From Undaria pinnatifida (taxonomy: Eukaryota > Sar > Phaeophyceae > Laminariales > Alariaceae): a stretch of DNA of 64,000 nucleotides. Below the pieces are notes generated by a model, which did not search any database, was not told the DNA's origin, and worked only from the letters and a program-made list of their open reading frames with translations. Location of the stretch: the NCBI GenBank assembly GCA_012845835.1, contig JABAKD010000007.1, forward strand, positions 13,884,842 to 13,948,841. The letters run 5' to 3'. Every line of letters begins with the position of its first letter. The first letter of the stretch is position 1. The position numbers and the translations under genes are program-made. Shown one piece after another: positions 32,428-43,849 of the stretch.

Positions 32428-32676
32428 ATGGCCCCTCGACACGAAGAAGGATGCTATGGAAACATCATCTATATATGTATTCCTGGTTGCAAAACGGTAT
32501 CGAACGATGACGTCGGGGTTGCAAGGGTCACCGTATTTCAGGAGATTCAGCCGGGAGCTGGTGTCAAAACCAGCGGTTTCGTTAAAGTAAAGTTTGGGGG
32601 GGGCTACCGTGGAACGACTCCGACAACGTGCACATACATTCCGTTAAATACCGATGACTCAAGCACTAAGCGATAA
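32428..32676 (+). CDS. Doubtful 82-codon frame
   Basis: It reads as a plausible soluble protein (VARVTVFQEIQPGAGVKT, FVKVKFGGGYRG), but there is no recognised family, no splice evidence and the length is unremarkable. Confidence 0.2.
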   Translation: MAPRHEEGCYGNIIYICIPGCKTVSNDDVGVARVTVFQEIQPGAGVKTSGFVKVKFGGGYRGTTPTTCTYIPLNTDDSSTKR

Positions 32677-32847
32677 CATAAGCATGAGAAGGGAGATCCA
32701 ACGACGTACAATGTTGTATGTTTGACCATGTTGCCCAACCCATACCATGGGGTGTCACGGTATGCCGTCGGCTTTCCGACGGTGCGACGTTAGCCTTTAC
32801 AACTATGGCGGGAAGTCGATGGCATCAGCGGAGACGGCCCCTTCATC

Positions 32848-33330
32848 TTGACGCGTTCTATTTATGCGATAAAAGGCATGACCGTTTCCGGAAAAGTACC
32901 AAGGCTACAGAAGGGGGGGTCCTATGATGATGTTAATATCGCCAATTTCACTAGTGTGTTTGAGCTACAAAAACCGTACTCGCACAAGTCATTTCCTACC
33001 TCACGGATCACACGACCTTACGAGAGTCTTCAACAAAGCGTGGCTAGCCGTTACATTGCGGGTCTGAATTGCAGAAATAAAGCAGCACGCAAGCTTAAAA
33101 ACGCAAATGAAGGGGATGACCCAGAGCCACTGCGAAATATGGCCCAAAGCATGGCTATCTTATCGTATTCTGGTCTTGAATATGTTTGGAAATTTCCGGG
33201 CTTCGTACCCCAAACATGTCGCGACGTCATTCATACTTTAAAACGATATTTGTTTGTATACAGTCTAGGTGTTCGTAGGATATGGTTTTTCTCGACGGTT
33301 GGAAAACATTTTTCGGGTACGCGCAAATAA
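32848..33330 (+). CDS. Doubtful 160-codon frame
   Basis: It is open from an ATG to TAA. Part of it (GACCCAGAGCCACTGC at about 33118) matches the sequence that follows M2 palindromes elsewhere (for example 37999 and 34362). That part at least is probably repeat-derived. No domain recognised. Confidence 0.2.
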   Translation: MTRSIYAIKGMTVSGKVPRLQKGGSYDDVNIANFTSVFELQKPYSHKSFPTSRITRPYESLQQSVASRYIAGLNCRNKAARKLKNANEGDDPEPLRNMAQSMAILSYSGLEYVWKFPGFVPQTCRDVIHTLKRYLFVYSLGVRRIWFFSTVGKHFSGTRK

Positions 33331-34017
33331 TAATGGATTACGGGTGAAACCGTAGAGGTATTTACGTGACTAAAGTTAGAAAAGTCAGAAACTGCTTAGT
33401 GCACCTTTACTGTCGCGCGCGAAAAACCAGTAAAAATCTCTCCAATACCTCTCGAACACTTCTCGAGCATCTCTCATATCTGTTTCACATCTTTCTCATA
33501 TATCTCAATTATCTCTAACATATCTCGCACATAATCGAGAGAGACAGTAAAATAAGATGCCATGACGCTGCTTATCGCGAAGCATAACGACAGAAAAATT
33601 GTACGAGATGCAAGTTTGGTGGGGGAGTGAGAGTCTTCTGAGTTCACGGAAATATGATACCAAAACGTGTCTAAGGTCTTCTTCCCAACGCCGCTCCTTA
33701 ACGCAATAGTGTACAATGGCTAAAAGGGGGGCTAGCATAGAAAAGGTACACAACGTTTCGCTGTAGAGCTTAAGGCACTTGCGGGAATAACTCTGTACCA
33801 CGCTCAAAACGGGCTTCAAATTTCAGTTCGGTCGCGGCGTAAAACTCATGCTACCTTATAGCTATTATAGCTTTGGTTTCCCGAATATCCACCCCTGAGG
33901 CGTTCTATATACCCCACCAAAACATTTTGCGAAAAATCGCTTGATGAACAATCCCATGGGTTAGGGATCAAGCCTACGGTAGGGGCACACCCCCAATTGA
34001 TCACTGCCGCGTCTTAG

Positions 34018-34515
34018 TTACTAGCGAGAGTGACTCTGTAAAGCCCTGAAAAAACACGATATAAATAAGTGATGTGTTTGTCGCAGCATGGCTTGTGGTA
34101 AACCATCCCATTGGGGAGTCACAAAAACAGAAAATATAACAGCGCCAAAGATCAAGCCTACGGTAGGGAGGTTCCCCCTAGTTTTCACTACAATGTGTTG
34201 ACCATATCATACTCGCGCGAGTGACTCCGACTTTACTGACAAAAACACGTTCGGCGATGTTTTTGGTGTAGCGTGGATAACCACCCCTTTTTCGTAATAA
34301 TTTCGAGAATTTTAAACAGCACGAAAGGAAGCCTGTGACCGCAAGGAATGGGGAGATCACTCGCGCGAGTGACCCCGAGAGCCACTGCAAAAACAGTTGC
34401 CCAAGAGGGGGTAAACCAACATGACCCGCCTAACCCCCTTACCGTACCATTTGTCGAAAGACTATGACCGCAGGGAACCGGGGGCGGGGTCACTCGCGCG
34501 AGTGACCCCAATCCA
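34018..34515. repeat. Cluster of four M2 palindromes
   Basis: Cores lie near 34020 (degenerate), 34209, 34352 and 34486. The last is perfect over 24 bases with centre CGCG; its inner part is GTCACTCGCGCGAGTGAC. The last two are about 139 bp apart. Each is followed by a variant of CCCCGAGAGCCACTGCAAAA. The two earlier cores are preceded by GATCAAGCCTACGGTAGGG. Confidence 0.75.
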
Positions 34516-34594
34516 CTGCAAAACATATCTCCCTATAAACATCAACATCATCCCTCTGCAGTACCATTGGTCCTAGGTCTATAAGGAGACACGC

Positions 34595-34834
34595 GTGCAA
34601 CGATGGAGGTAGCGCTTCCAGTCTGAAATGGGAAAATGTACTGAACGACGGTGCTCCTGAACCCAAGTATTATTTTGTGCGTGATTTTCGTTCAATCCCT
34701 AGGTCATGGAATTTTTCATCCGGTATCGTGGCAGTTAAATTTTTGTCCAAATCGGTTTTTGGCTGAAAAAATACATGTCTCATTTTCCTAAAATGAGGAA
34801 CCTCAGAACAAAAAGCATGCCTCTATCGTAGCAT
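34595..34834. mobile_element. M3 miniature element, copy 1
   Basis: Imperfect TIRs (GTGCAACGATGGAGGTAGCG and, inverted at the right end, ATGCTACGATAGAGGCATGC) bound 240 bp. ACGC stands directly outside both ends, consistent with a 4-bp TSD. No coding capacity. A small inner palindrome TGAGGAACCTCA lies near the right end. Confidence 0.6.
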
Positions 34835-34844
34835 ACGCATCTGC

Positions 34845-34990
34845 AACAATCACACATCACACATTACACACGCATCTACAACAACACATCACACACACGC
34901 ATCTACATCAAGGCATGACACACGCATCTACAACAAAGCATGACACACGCATCTACAACAAGGCATGACACACGCATCTACAACGAGCAG
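34845..34990. repeat. Approximately 25-bp tandem repeat CACACGCATCTACAACAAGG
   Basis: About five units of ACACACGCATCTACAACA plus GGCATG spacers, of somewhat variable length. They begin directly after the M3 copy. Confidence 0.9.
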
Positions 34991-35778
34991 TGACATATTT
35001 CGAACAATGCTTTAAAATTCCGACGACTTGGTTGATGATATTGTAACGAGCCCCGTCGTTAAGATATTGGTTTGTCTTTAAAACTGCTGTGTCTATCGTA
35101 GCGAACGTTGGATTAAATACTCCCACGGTATATCCCAATGTCGATAAGCACGATAGCTTCATGCTGCCAAGAAATTGGGTGGCGCGTCACGCGTGCCTCT
35201 GATCCGCTCAAACGGGAGCCCCTAAACGTGACCCCCCCCTCCCCGTAGCGCTGGTCATCGTCGCAATGCCGCTTGTGTTCTTTGTTGGCAGTGTCAAGCC
35301 ATATGGGATGAATCACCGGGTTGTACTTTCAACGCTTTCAGTTCTAAGCCAGTGTTTTAGGTACCCTCAATTCTGGAACTTCAGGGGAATTGGATGCCAC
35401 CCGCATCGTAGTACAAGTCATTCTTAACAACACATATTCCAAATTCACGATCCAAATTGCCGGACGGCAATCACGTGATTCCAATGGTCGAAACAGTTGG
35501 GATGCATGCTTACATCCGGGGTGCATGCCGTCTTTCACCCCCCCCCCCCCCCTCCGTCTCTCCAAACTGCTCGTTGTCAGAAACGATAGTATCGCGACGT
35601 CTCCAGGGCATCGACGGGACGGCAGATGTGTTGGAAGAGGATGCCCATGGGTGAGCTGTCTCCGCCGTAGAGACTGTAGTGAATGCGACGAAAGGGCTAC
35701 AGGTGGTGGGGTTTTTTTCCATTCTTGCCACCGGGCGTTTAGTGGGGAACGAAAAGACAGTTTATGATGTCACACGGG

Positions 35779-36036
35779 ATGCGATAGAGGTGGCACTTTT
35801 AGCCTGAAATTGTTTCTGAATGGCCGGGCTCCTTAATAACCCAAAAAGGTCGGAAAATTGACGTTTTGTTGGCGTGACTTTCGTTGAATACCAAGGCCAT
35901 GGGATCTGTTCCCCCGCTGGCATGGCAGTTTTCGAATAGTATTCTCGAAATCAATATGTTGGGTTAAGAAGGGCAAGTCCGAAGCTCCTATGTTGAGGAA
36001 CCTCACAAAAAACGGTGGTGCACCTCGATTGTGCCA
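35779..36036. mobile_element. M3 miniature element, copy 2
   Basis: ATGCGATAGAGGTGGCAC at the left and, inverted, GGCACAATCGAGGTGCACC at the right. The interior shares AGCCTGAAA, CGTGACTTTCGTT, GGCATGGCAGTT and TGAGGAACCTCA with copy 1. No exact TSD is visible. Confidence 0.5.
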
Positions 36037-36679
36037 CGCGTTTTGTGACATCGAGGATTGCATCGAAAAGTCACTTCCGCGCGTCGTGATGCGATACATG
36101 CGATATATTGGCGATCAGGTTTAGGCAACTTCTGTCACAGGCCCAGTACCTCACCTAGAGGCGGACTCTGAGCGATTGAGCAAGCACCGCATTTTCTCAG
36201 ACAATTCCACAACAATCTTAATGAAAATATTGTTACCGCCCCCCCTGCCGAAGACTTGGGTTGAGTGGTTCCTTGAATTTACATACCGAACAGAACGTGA
36301 ATGCCCAAGACGTGATGGAGTCCTGGCGCGTGAGGGGTGTGACAGTCACAAGGAGCAGGAGCGGTGGTAGTGTCGTTTTTCAAAGTTTTTTTCGGTAGCA
36401 CCTTCTTCTCCTGATGCAAAACTCGTAGGAATTGCGCTCTGTTTTTGCAATATGAATGGATTGTTATACCTACGAACGGCATGAGTGTTGTTCATCTCGT
36501 TGACCTTTACATGTATCCAATACGAGGTTTTTGGTTAACGTTTAGAATGAGTAGGATAGACTAGATGTATCGTATCAATATAATAGATTGCGGTACTATT
36601 AGTGTAGATGTATAGCATTAGTAGTACAGCTATATAGCATAAATATTAGTAGTATTTAAGTTGAATTGAAATTAGTATA

Positions 36680-36860
36680 GAGACCCTGAGATGAGGAGCC
36701 TGCTAAAAAGTTGGTATGACAAACCTCTACCGCAGAATGAGTTTTTGCTATTATTGGGTCGGTTTTTCACCATTCGCCACAGTGACCCTGTACCTCGAGG
36801 ATCAAAATACTTGGGCGATTTGCTTGGCGCCAGCGTAGCTAACGATCCTATGGCAGTATC
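36680..36860. repeat. M2-related repeat, degenerate core
   Basis: CTCTACCGCAGAATGAGTTT, then CACAGTGACCCTGTACCTCG, then TTTGCTTGGCGCCAGCGTAG. The same downstream sequence follows the well-preserved core at 52152. The inverted-repeat part of the core is lost on the left side. Confidence 0.55.
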
Positions 36861-36948
36861 AAATGGCGAACTGTACATCAACTCTGCAGTATTGGAGTAT
36901 CACACTCTATCGTTGTAGTTATCATTGTGGTATCATACCCCTATTTTC

Positions 36949-37678
36949 CAGGGTACTCCTCGGTACCGGTTTTTGATGACGGTACGAAGTTTGACGGTTC
37001 TGAAATATACGGTACTTTTTAAACGGGGAACGGATTCTCATTTTTTGACGGTACCGATTTTGGCGGTATACGGTACGGCGAATTATGACGGGTTTTTTTG
37101 TACGGTTCTGAAAATGACGGTACTTTTAAAACGGGAAACGGTTTCTCGTTTTTTGACGGTACCTTTTGCACGGTACTGAAAAATGACGGTATCGCCTATA
37201 CCCGGTACCGAACATACGATACATGTGATCAGGTGAAATTCGCTGCAGAGGAGGTCCTGGTTCTTCCGAAACGCAACCAACTGAACCAAAAATCCTACAA
37301 CAAAAAAAAAAAATTACTCGAAGTTATGAAAAAAAAAGAGGACATCAATGAGGATCGAACTCCAGTTCAAAAACTCACCGTCGTGCCCGCTACCTACTGG
37401 ACTACCGGCAGTTCACAGCCATACTGGTCTTGCCGGAACTGTTTTGACGGTATTGGCACATGGCGGTACTTTTTTGACGGTACGGCATCATGACGTTATT
37501 TTTTTGGCGGTTTTGAAAAATACGGTACTTTTTAAACGGGAAGCGGATTCTCGTTTTTTGACGGTACCGACTTTGGCGGTATACGGTATCGCGAATTTTG
37601 ACGGTATTCCGCTACCGTCCCGTATCCGCCTATTACGACGGGAAAACCGTGACGGGAAAATTCCCGAGGAGTACCCTG
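36949..37678. mobile_element. H1: hAT-like miniature element with 8-bp TSD
   Basis: CAGGGTACTCCTCGG at 36949-36963 is perfectly inverted at 37664-37678. CTATTTTC lies directly outside both ends (36941-36948 and 37679-37686). An 8-bp TSD and a TIR starting CAGGG are typical of the hAT superfamily. The interior is full of GACGGTA and AAACGGG motifs; an approximately 80-bp block with both is present at 37006-37090 and again at 37526-37605. Short AAACGG subterminal repeats are the known transposase-binding sites of the hAT element Ac, so a similar role is possible here. No transposase is encoded. Frames such as 37348-38079 are by-products. Confidence 0.75.
37345..37412 (-). repeat. tRNA-like piece nested inside H1
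   Basis: On the minus strand, CCGGTAGTCCAGTAGGTAGC looks like a tRNA 5' side with an A box, and CTGGAGTTCGATCCTC looks like a B box, with tRNA-like spacing of about 45 bases. The arms do not fold completely. It lies between the repeated halves of H1, with an A-rich run beside it (37303-37338), which suggests a SINE inserted into the element. Confidence 0.45.
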
Positions 37679-37704
37679 CTATTTTCACTGCTGGGTTTGA
37701 GGTA

Positions 37705-37850
37705 TCATATCATATCATATCATATCATACCATATCATATCATATCATATCATATCATACTATCATTCATACCCCATATGACATTATATCATATCACAAC
37801 ATATCACATCATATCACATCATATCACATAATATCATACTATCATACTCG
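37705..37850. repeat. ATCAT microsatellite
   Basis: ATATC and ATCAT pentamers, mostly uninterrupted for about 140 bases. They begin just outside the H1 right TSD. Confidence 0.95.
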
Positions 37851-38459
37851 CACGACTGAATATGTTCCTAACGGACAACGACACCCAAGGCAAACGCTCA
37901 AGAGCAGCGTTGCTTGCCATTCCGTCGCTGGTTCACGTCGCCAAATGAGAACTGTACGTAAGTTTAGACCGGAAATGAACTACGGGAGCACACGTACGAC
38001 TGACCCAGAGCCACTGCTAAACGGAAGGCCCCTCATCATAACGTTGGTCCTGTTAATACTAAACATCAACTCACATTAACCACCCGAAGGAATGGGGGTG
38101 TCCATCGCGCTAGTGACCGCATGCAAAAAGATTGCCCAACAAACAATGCCCAACACCTTAGCCACGGTCTGCCACTTTCCGATCGCAACGATACTCTTGA
38201 CATTTTTTGCATGGCATGACGGGCTACGTATGAGCCTTCTTCGTTCTCCCCTTTCCCTTGTGATGCTGTCGTGCTGATTGTTCGATATCATGTGGCTGTT
38301 GTTCAAGCAGTCGCAAATCAGCTCATCCACCGGCAAACCCAACGGAGACGGCCGAAAACACGAGAATAAATCCGGGCCGAAAGAATGCCGGCGTCGTACC
38401 GGACAAGCACTCAATGAGGAATCTGGACCAGAAGCGAAACGGCTTGGTCTACGCACCTA

Positions 38460-39485
38460 CTGAGGAGTGTTCGACGTTCTGGTCGTTGTGGCCAGCAGTG
38501 CACGACAACGCAATGTCCGATGGCACCTTTTTGATGTTCGACATTTTTCCGTCGGTGGGAAACCTGTTCATGGCCTTCGGTGACATGCTCAAGGTCAGAC
38601 AAAGATACCAGGCTTTACAAAGACCCGTCTAATACCGTATTTTAGACCAAGTGGTTGCTTAAGGAGATGGGTCTTGGCGGCATCTGAAACACAGACGACG
38701 CAGACAACACCATTTAGGTGTTTATATTCAATGTTTTTTCGTCCGTTAGAGACCTGTTCTTGACTGATGGAGGCATGCTCAAGGTTAGAACGCCAGCCTT
38801 CATCAGGTAATGTTTAAGATGGAATTTGTGATACATTCCGCAAGGAAAGCTAGAATCGGCATGACCCCACAAAAATATGTTTGAGCTCCATGGTGAAACC
38901 AACTAGCATTAGTCGGCAAGTCGGCTGCCTAGAGAAGAGGTTCAGAGAATGTACGTGGTCATTGTGGCCGGCAATGAACGACAACGCAATCTTCGACGAC
39001 GGCACCTTTGTGTTATTCTACGCTGCTTATCTATTGATACTACAACTTGTCTTGGCTTTCGAGGACATGCTCAAGATATATGTTTAACATCATAACCAGG
39101 ATTTACGTCACAGCATGGAGATGTAGGTCGTGAAGTGTACTGCTGATTTGCCTTGACATTCACAAACAGACTTTGGGCTCTGCGACGGATATCCGAAAGA
39201 ACGACAAGCACGTACGGCAGTTTCTCGACGCCCGTTTCCTCTCATCAGTTTAGAACATGTTCCTGGCGCTTGGAGACATTCCCGAAGTCCAAACGCCAGC
39301 CGTTACAACAAGCCGGTACAGCAAGGCAAGGGTACACAGGTTGTAGATTCGAAGCGTAGGGGTACAGCAATCAATAGCAAAGACGATCGCATATGGTTCT
39401 TGCCCAACATTCGATGTTTTCGTTGACCGGAAGCCTCTTCCTGGCCTTATTAGACGTGCTCAAGGTGCTACAGGCCCTCGCTACA
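38460..39485 (+). repeat. Five diverged exon-like tandem repeats
   Basis: Units end near 38591, 38785, 39077, 39288 and 39463. Units 1 and 3 encode similar segments (WSLWPAVHDNAMSDGTFLMF and WSLWPAMNDNAIFDDGTFVL), each leading to a hydrophobic stretch and (F)(G/E)DMLK. Unit 4 has LALGD and unit 5 LLDVLK. DNA after the LK codons resembles a donor (AAG|GTCAG, AAG|GTTAG, AAG|GTGC) in three units. The spacing is about 180-290 bp. No family is recognised. The units may be duplicated exons of a gene now decaying, or a coding-like satellite. At least units 2 and 5 do not maintain the frame. Confidence 0.45.
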
Positions 39486-39560
39486 CGCCGTGTAGTCGCG
39501 TACTCGAAGACACCATTTGAACTGGTATCTGGTGCAGGTCGAAGACGGATTCCTTCGTAG

Positions 39561-39824
39561 TGTACCGACTCGCGCGACCGCGGGCCCGGTGGTATCAGCT
39601 CCGAGGACTTTTCCTCGTACGCTCGGAGTGCGTTTGTCCACAATGCAATAGTTCGTTCGTTATCACACGGGGAAGTGACATGACATCGGCCATGGACCTT
39701 CCCGTTTGTGTCTCAAGATCTCAAGAGCTCACAAGAAACTCCCAAAATGAAAATTGAACTCCCTGACATAATGTATCCAACCCATTGTACGGTAAAAGGC
39801 CCAAATATACGACCACAGCAGAAC
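39561..39824 (-). repeat. 3' LTR of the gypsy element
   Basis: Reads TGTACCGACTCGCG to ACGACCACAG on the plus strand and aligns along its length with 45743-45998. It keeps the TG...CA ends usual for LTRs. Confidence 0.85.
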
Positions 39825-40329
39825 AGCACCCTCCAAAAGCCCATCTCGGGCTACCAACCACAAGTTGTCTCAGACCGAGTAGCTTTGATAAACATAGCTG
39901 TCCGTAAGTTGGGCAATGGTCGAGTCCAACACATCCCGGTCAGTGTAACCACGATCTAAGTTCTACCACGTGCACTGAACGTGAACAACGGTTGTTCAGC
40001 AGCCTCGTCATCACCAATGCATCTTCAAGCAAACCACGCACCACGTGTCACACCTCCCATTGCGCATGCAGTCTGCCGGAACCCAGACCACATAAGCAAT
40101 GTGAATTCCAGCACAATAGCCATATCTGTAAAACGAAAGCGTCAACCCAGGACATATGATCTGTCCACACATAGCCTCGGCGATGAACCGCCAGCTGTGG
40201 CTGCGTCAGGTGATATCAGCGCCGGGCACAGAAATTCCAAGTAAACAAAACACTCGAAGTTCAACGTTTCGATCAAACCGAAAACCAGCAATTCAAAATT
40301 TGGGACCCCCCCAAACCACAATATGATCA

Positions 40330-40880
40330 CAAACGTAGCCCATACCGCTGCACGAGCGCCCGCTTCTGTTCCACCTCCAGCCGCAGTGCCTTCAGCTCTT
40401 TTCGGCGCATGGACGGCGCGTCATGGAAAACGCGCGACACCGGCTCCCAAATGCTCTTCGCCTCCTCACGTCCTTCCCAGGCCACCTTGACGACAAACTC
40501 GTCGCCGCTTGCAGGCCGCTTGATAGCCGAGAGGCCCCGGATGTGGTACTCGCCCTGGTTTTCCAATTTCTGGAAAACCTTGGGGAGCTTGCCGGTAATA
40601 ACAAGCTGGTCATCGGCGTAAAACCGCATCCTCGCCACATGAACGTCGCGCAGTTCGCCCGTGACCAAGTGCTGTACCGCATACCCGTGCTCTTTGTCTT
40701 CGTTGGCAACACGCCTCGGTCTGGTCCAAGTGCTCATGAGCTTGCGGTGCTTGCCCTGCTTATACACTCGCGCCACCAGAACGTGACTACCTTCGGTGAA
40801 ATGCGGCAGAGTCTTACCGCGCCTGCCGCGCGCTCGGTGGTGACGACGATCGGCGTCGACGCGTTGCAGCAACCCTGCCA
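40330..40880 (-). pseudogene. Integrase C-terminal region with chromodomain-like segment
   Basis: The C-terminal part reads DEFVVKVAWEGREEAKSIWE, followed by PVSRVF, which matches the chromodomain pattern (a hydrophobic strand, then W-E-P). Chromodomains of chromoviruses bind chromatin marks and guide integration. It is part of the fossil element. Confidence 0.75.
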
Positions 40881-41029
40881 CGAGCTCCTCCTGATGTCCA
40901 CCAGAGAAACCACCAGCTGTTGCAACCTGGTTTCGTCGATTGGGCTGAACATAAATCCCTCGTCGTCCCCCTCGATTAGAGCAGTACAGGCCGTACGCGG
41001 CTCACGTCCCATCATGGCGTGATAAGGGG

Positions 41030-41590
41030 TCGTCTACAGCCGCTTTTGGCACTCGGTGTTCATTGCCCATTGCACAGCCGGTAGTACCACAATCCACTTG
41101 CTGAGCAGCCGCCCCCACTCGTTGACCATTGCTTTCGCCCCGTGGATCACTTCGCCCATCATGCCCTCGACGGTCCCGTTGGTCCACGCGCTGTTGGCCA
41201 CTGAGAGCCGATGCTCAACACCCAGTGATTTCGCCATCTTGCGTACCACGCGGTTGCGGAAATAGGTCGCGTTGTCGCTCACCCACTTTGTTGGCGGCCC
41301 AAACGTGGCACACCAGCGAACAAGCTCTTCCATGGTGCCGTTCGCCGTGCACGCTCTAGACGGTCGCAGCCATGTGTATCTGGTCACGTCCTCGAGAATA
41401 ACCAGGTCGTACTGAAATCTATCCGCAGCGCCAACGCCGACATCCACCGCGCTCTCCCCCGTGTAGAGTAAATCGAAATGCACAACTGCGTTCGGCTCTC
41501 GCCCATGAAGGGTCTCCTTCAGCGTACGGGGCACAATCTCCCCCGCCTTGGTGTCCGCACAGTACAGGAAAAGCCGAGTCATGTCCGCAC
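41030..41590 (-). pseudogene. Integrase core of the gypsy element
   Basis: A DDE-type core is visible: VHFDLLY, then KWVSDNATYFRN, then WTNGTVEGMM, in the order and spacing expected of retroviral-type integrases. Part of the fossil element. Confidence 0.85.
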
Positions 41591-42089
41591 ATCACCAGCC
41601 ATGCCCTCCCATACGTAGTGCCGTTCAAGTCGAGCCATTGTTGCATTGACCCCTCGGTTTCCGGCCCCTTCCAAATGGGCACACACCAGCAGTCTCTTCT
41701 TCAGAGACTCGGCCTCGGCCGGCAACCAGATCACACGGTGGCCATGATACTCCATTTAATACAGCCCTTCTGAATCTAGCAAAGCCACGTATCGAGGGTG
41801 GGCCCGTCCCCCGCAGCGGCCGCGTGCCCGCCGCGCACAAGCTCTCCGAAAGGTGTCGCTCCCAACGAAAACCACCTTTGCGTACTTGACGCTTGCGTGC
41901 ACGCAAACTGGACCTCCCGGCCGCGTCAACCAACGCGCTAGCGGGCCTCCCCAGCAGTTCTCGTCGCCACAAATGTGCACGATGGAGTACGGGAACTGTC
42001 CGAGAAACACACGGTATCCTTGTAGACGTTGTTCCACCGCCTTGGATGTGGGCGCTCCGTTCCGACCAAAAATATTTGCGAGGCTCCGA

Positions 42090-42740
42090 TGATTACAGTG
42101 AATCGCCATCCAACCCCATAGCAGACTGTCCGAGAAACACACGGTATCCTTGTAGACGTTGTGCCACCGCCTTGGATGTGGGCGCTCCGTTCCGACCAAA
42201 AATATATGCGAGGTTCCGATGATTACAGTGAATCGCCATCCCACCCCACAGCAGGTATGGCAGCCGGTTAAACGTGCTGACGATCGCGAACCCCTCCTTC
42301 TCCACAGTTGCCCATCGCCCCTGCGAACCCCTGAAAGGTCCACTCAGAAATCCCAACGGCTCATGGGACATGTCCGCGATTGCAACGCTGCCGGTCAACT
42401 CGACAGTCGGAACCACAGTGATACAACTCCCCCAAAACTTGTCACTCGCATCAGGGAACATCATCACCGAGAATCCTGGCTTTGGGCAATTCAGAGGCAC
42501 CGCTTCGCCCACCCGTAGTTGCACAGCATCCCACGCAGCCGCACGCTGGTCCGTCCACTCGTTCCTGCCTATATCACGGCGCGCCGCCAGGCGCTTGGTG
42601 CGCTGTGTGCTGCACAGGCGCTCCTCGAGAAGCCGGCGCGACGGCGCCTCTACCTCCGCGAGCTCAGGCAAAGACGTTCGCATCCAGTTGATGGCTTGAA
42701 GGAACTGCATGAGCTCGCCGGCTGTTTCCGGCCGACGCAA
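42090..42740 (-). pseudogene. RNase H region of the gypsy element
   Basis: FSVMMFPDASDKFWG fits the first catalytic Asp of gypsy RNase H. Upstream, FLQAINWMRTSLPELAEVE is the connection segment after the polymerase. Part of the fossil element. Confidence 0.8.
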
Positions 42741-42749
42741 CTCACTTAG

Positions 42750-43430
42750 GCCCTTGGTGCGCTAAAGTCGTGGCTCACCGTCTGTCCGGAGAGGATTTTC
42801 CCACACCACTTGATTTCCTTTTGAACGAAAACGGCCTTGTAGGCTGCAGGAAAACGCCCACGCTCCAGCAGGTGATCTAAAGTTGCCAACAGTCGCTTCA
42901 AAAAAGTCTCAGGGGTCTTCCCCCAGATCATGATGTCGTCCACCCACACCAAACATATCTTGTCTATGTACCCCTCGAAAACATCATCCATTGTCGCCTG
43001 GAATATCCGGTAGCGTTCATCACCCCCGGCGGAACACGACGCAGTGTGAACAACCCATCGGGAGAGACCATGGTGAACATCTCCTTGGAGTCCTCACTCA
43101 GCGGTACCTGGCGGTAGCCTTGCAGCATATCCAGCGTGCACCATGCGGTTGCGCCCGCGAAAAGAGACGCTTTGTCTTCCAGGATTGACATGGGAATAGA
43201 CGCCGGTTCGATTGTGTCGTTCACGGCCCGATAGTCCGTGACCATGCGGTGAGAGTTGGATCCCTTGGGAATCATTGCCACGATTGCGGAGCCTGCTGGT
43301 TCCGAAACAACATTTCGGCTGTTTCGAAGTTGGCCATGTGTTCGTAAAACCAAGCCGCCTTGGCTGGCGGGGGATGCACGCGGCTTCGCCCGCACCGCCC
43401 TTGCACCTGGATGAAGCCGCACCTCCATGG
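42750..43430 (-). pseudogene. Reverse transcriptase region of the gypsy element
   Basis: Typical blocks are visible: HRMVTDYRAVND, WCTLDMLQGYRQVPL, TLRRVPPGVMNA and the catalytic LVWVDDIMIWG. Part of the fossil element. Confidence 0.9.
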
Positions 43431-43849
43431 GCTATACGCGTGCAGGTGGATCGCCCAACAGTTACCGACGAATTACATCAAGGTGGGTACGAAAAACGAT
43501 ATATTGCATCATCTTGGTACATCCCGGCGGTAAGCCATGGTCAACAGCGTCATCGACCGCTGTCTCGAACGCGCTCACACGATCCTGCATCTCTACCTCA
43601 GAATCCTGGAACATCATGGGTCGTTGAGATAGCAGCGTAAGTGTTACCTCATCTTCCACGTCTCCTGATGCATTGCCGCCCGGCCCGAACGCCGTGACAG
43701 CCATCGCAACCCGCAGCACAGCCCCAGCGTTGGGCTCGCCCACAGCAAGAGCTGTAAACTCCATCCCAGAGTCATCTTGACACCTGTGTGCCTTTAGTAC
43801 ATATGCCTTGAGCTGCGCCATGATGTCGATGCCGAGTTTCTCTCTCAGC

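Noticed and set aside
36925-38079. Overlapping frames of 84-243 codons
   Set aside because: They are generated by the GACGGTA repeats of H1 and the adjacent ATCAT microsatellite.
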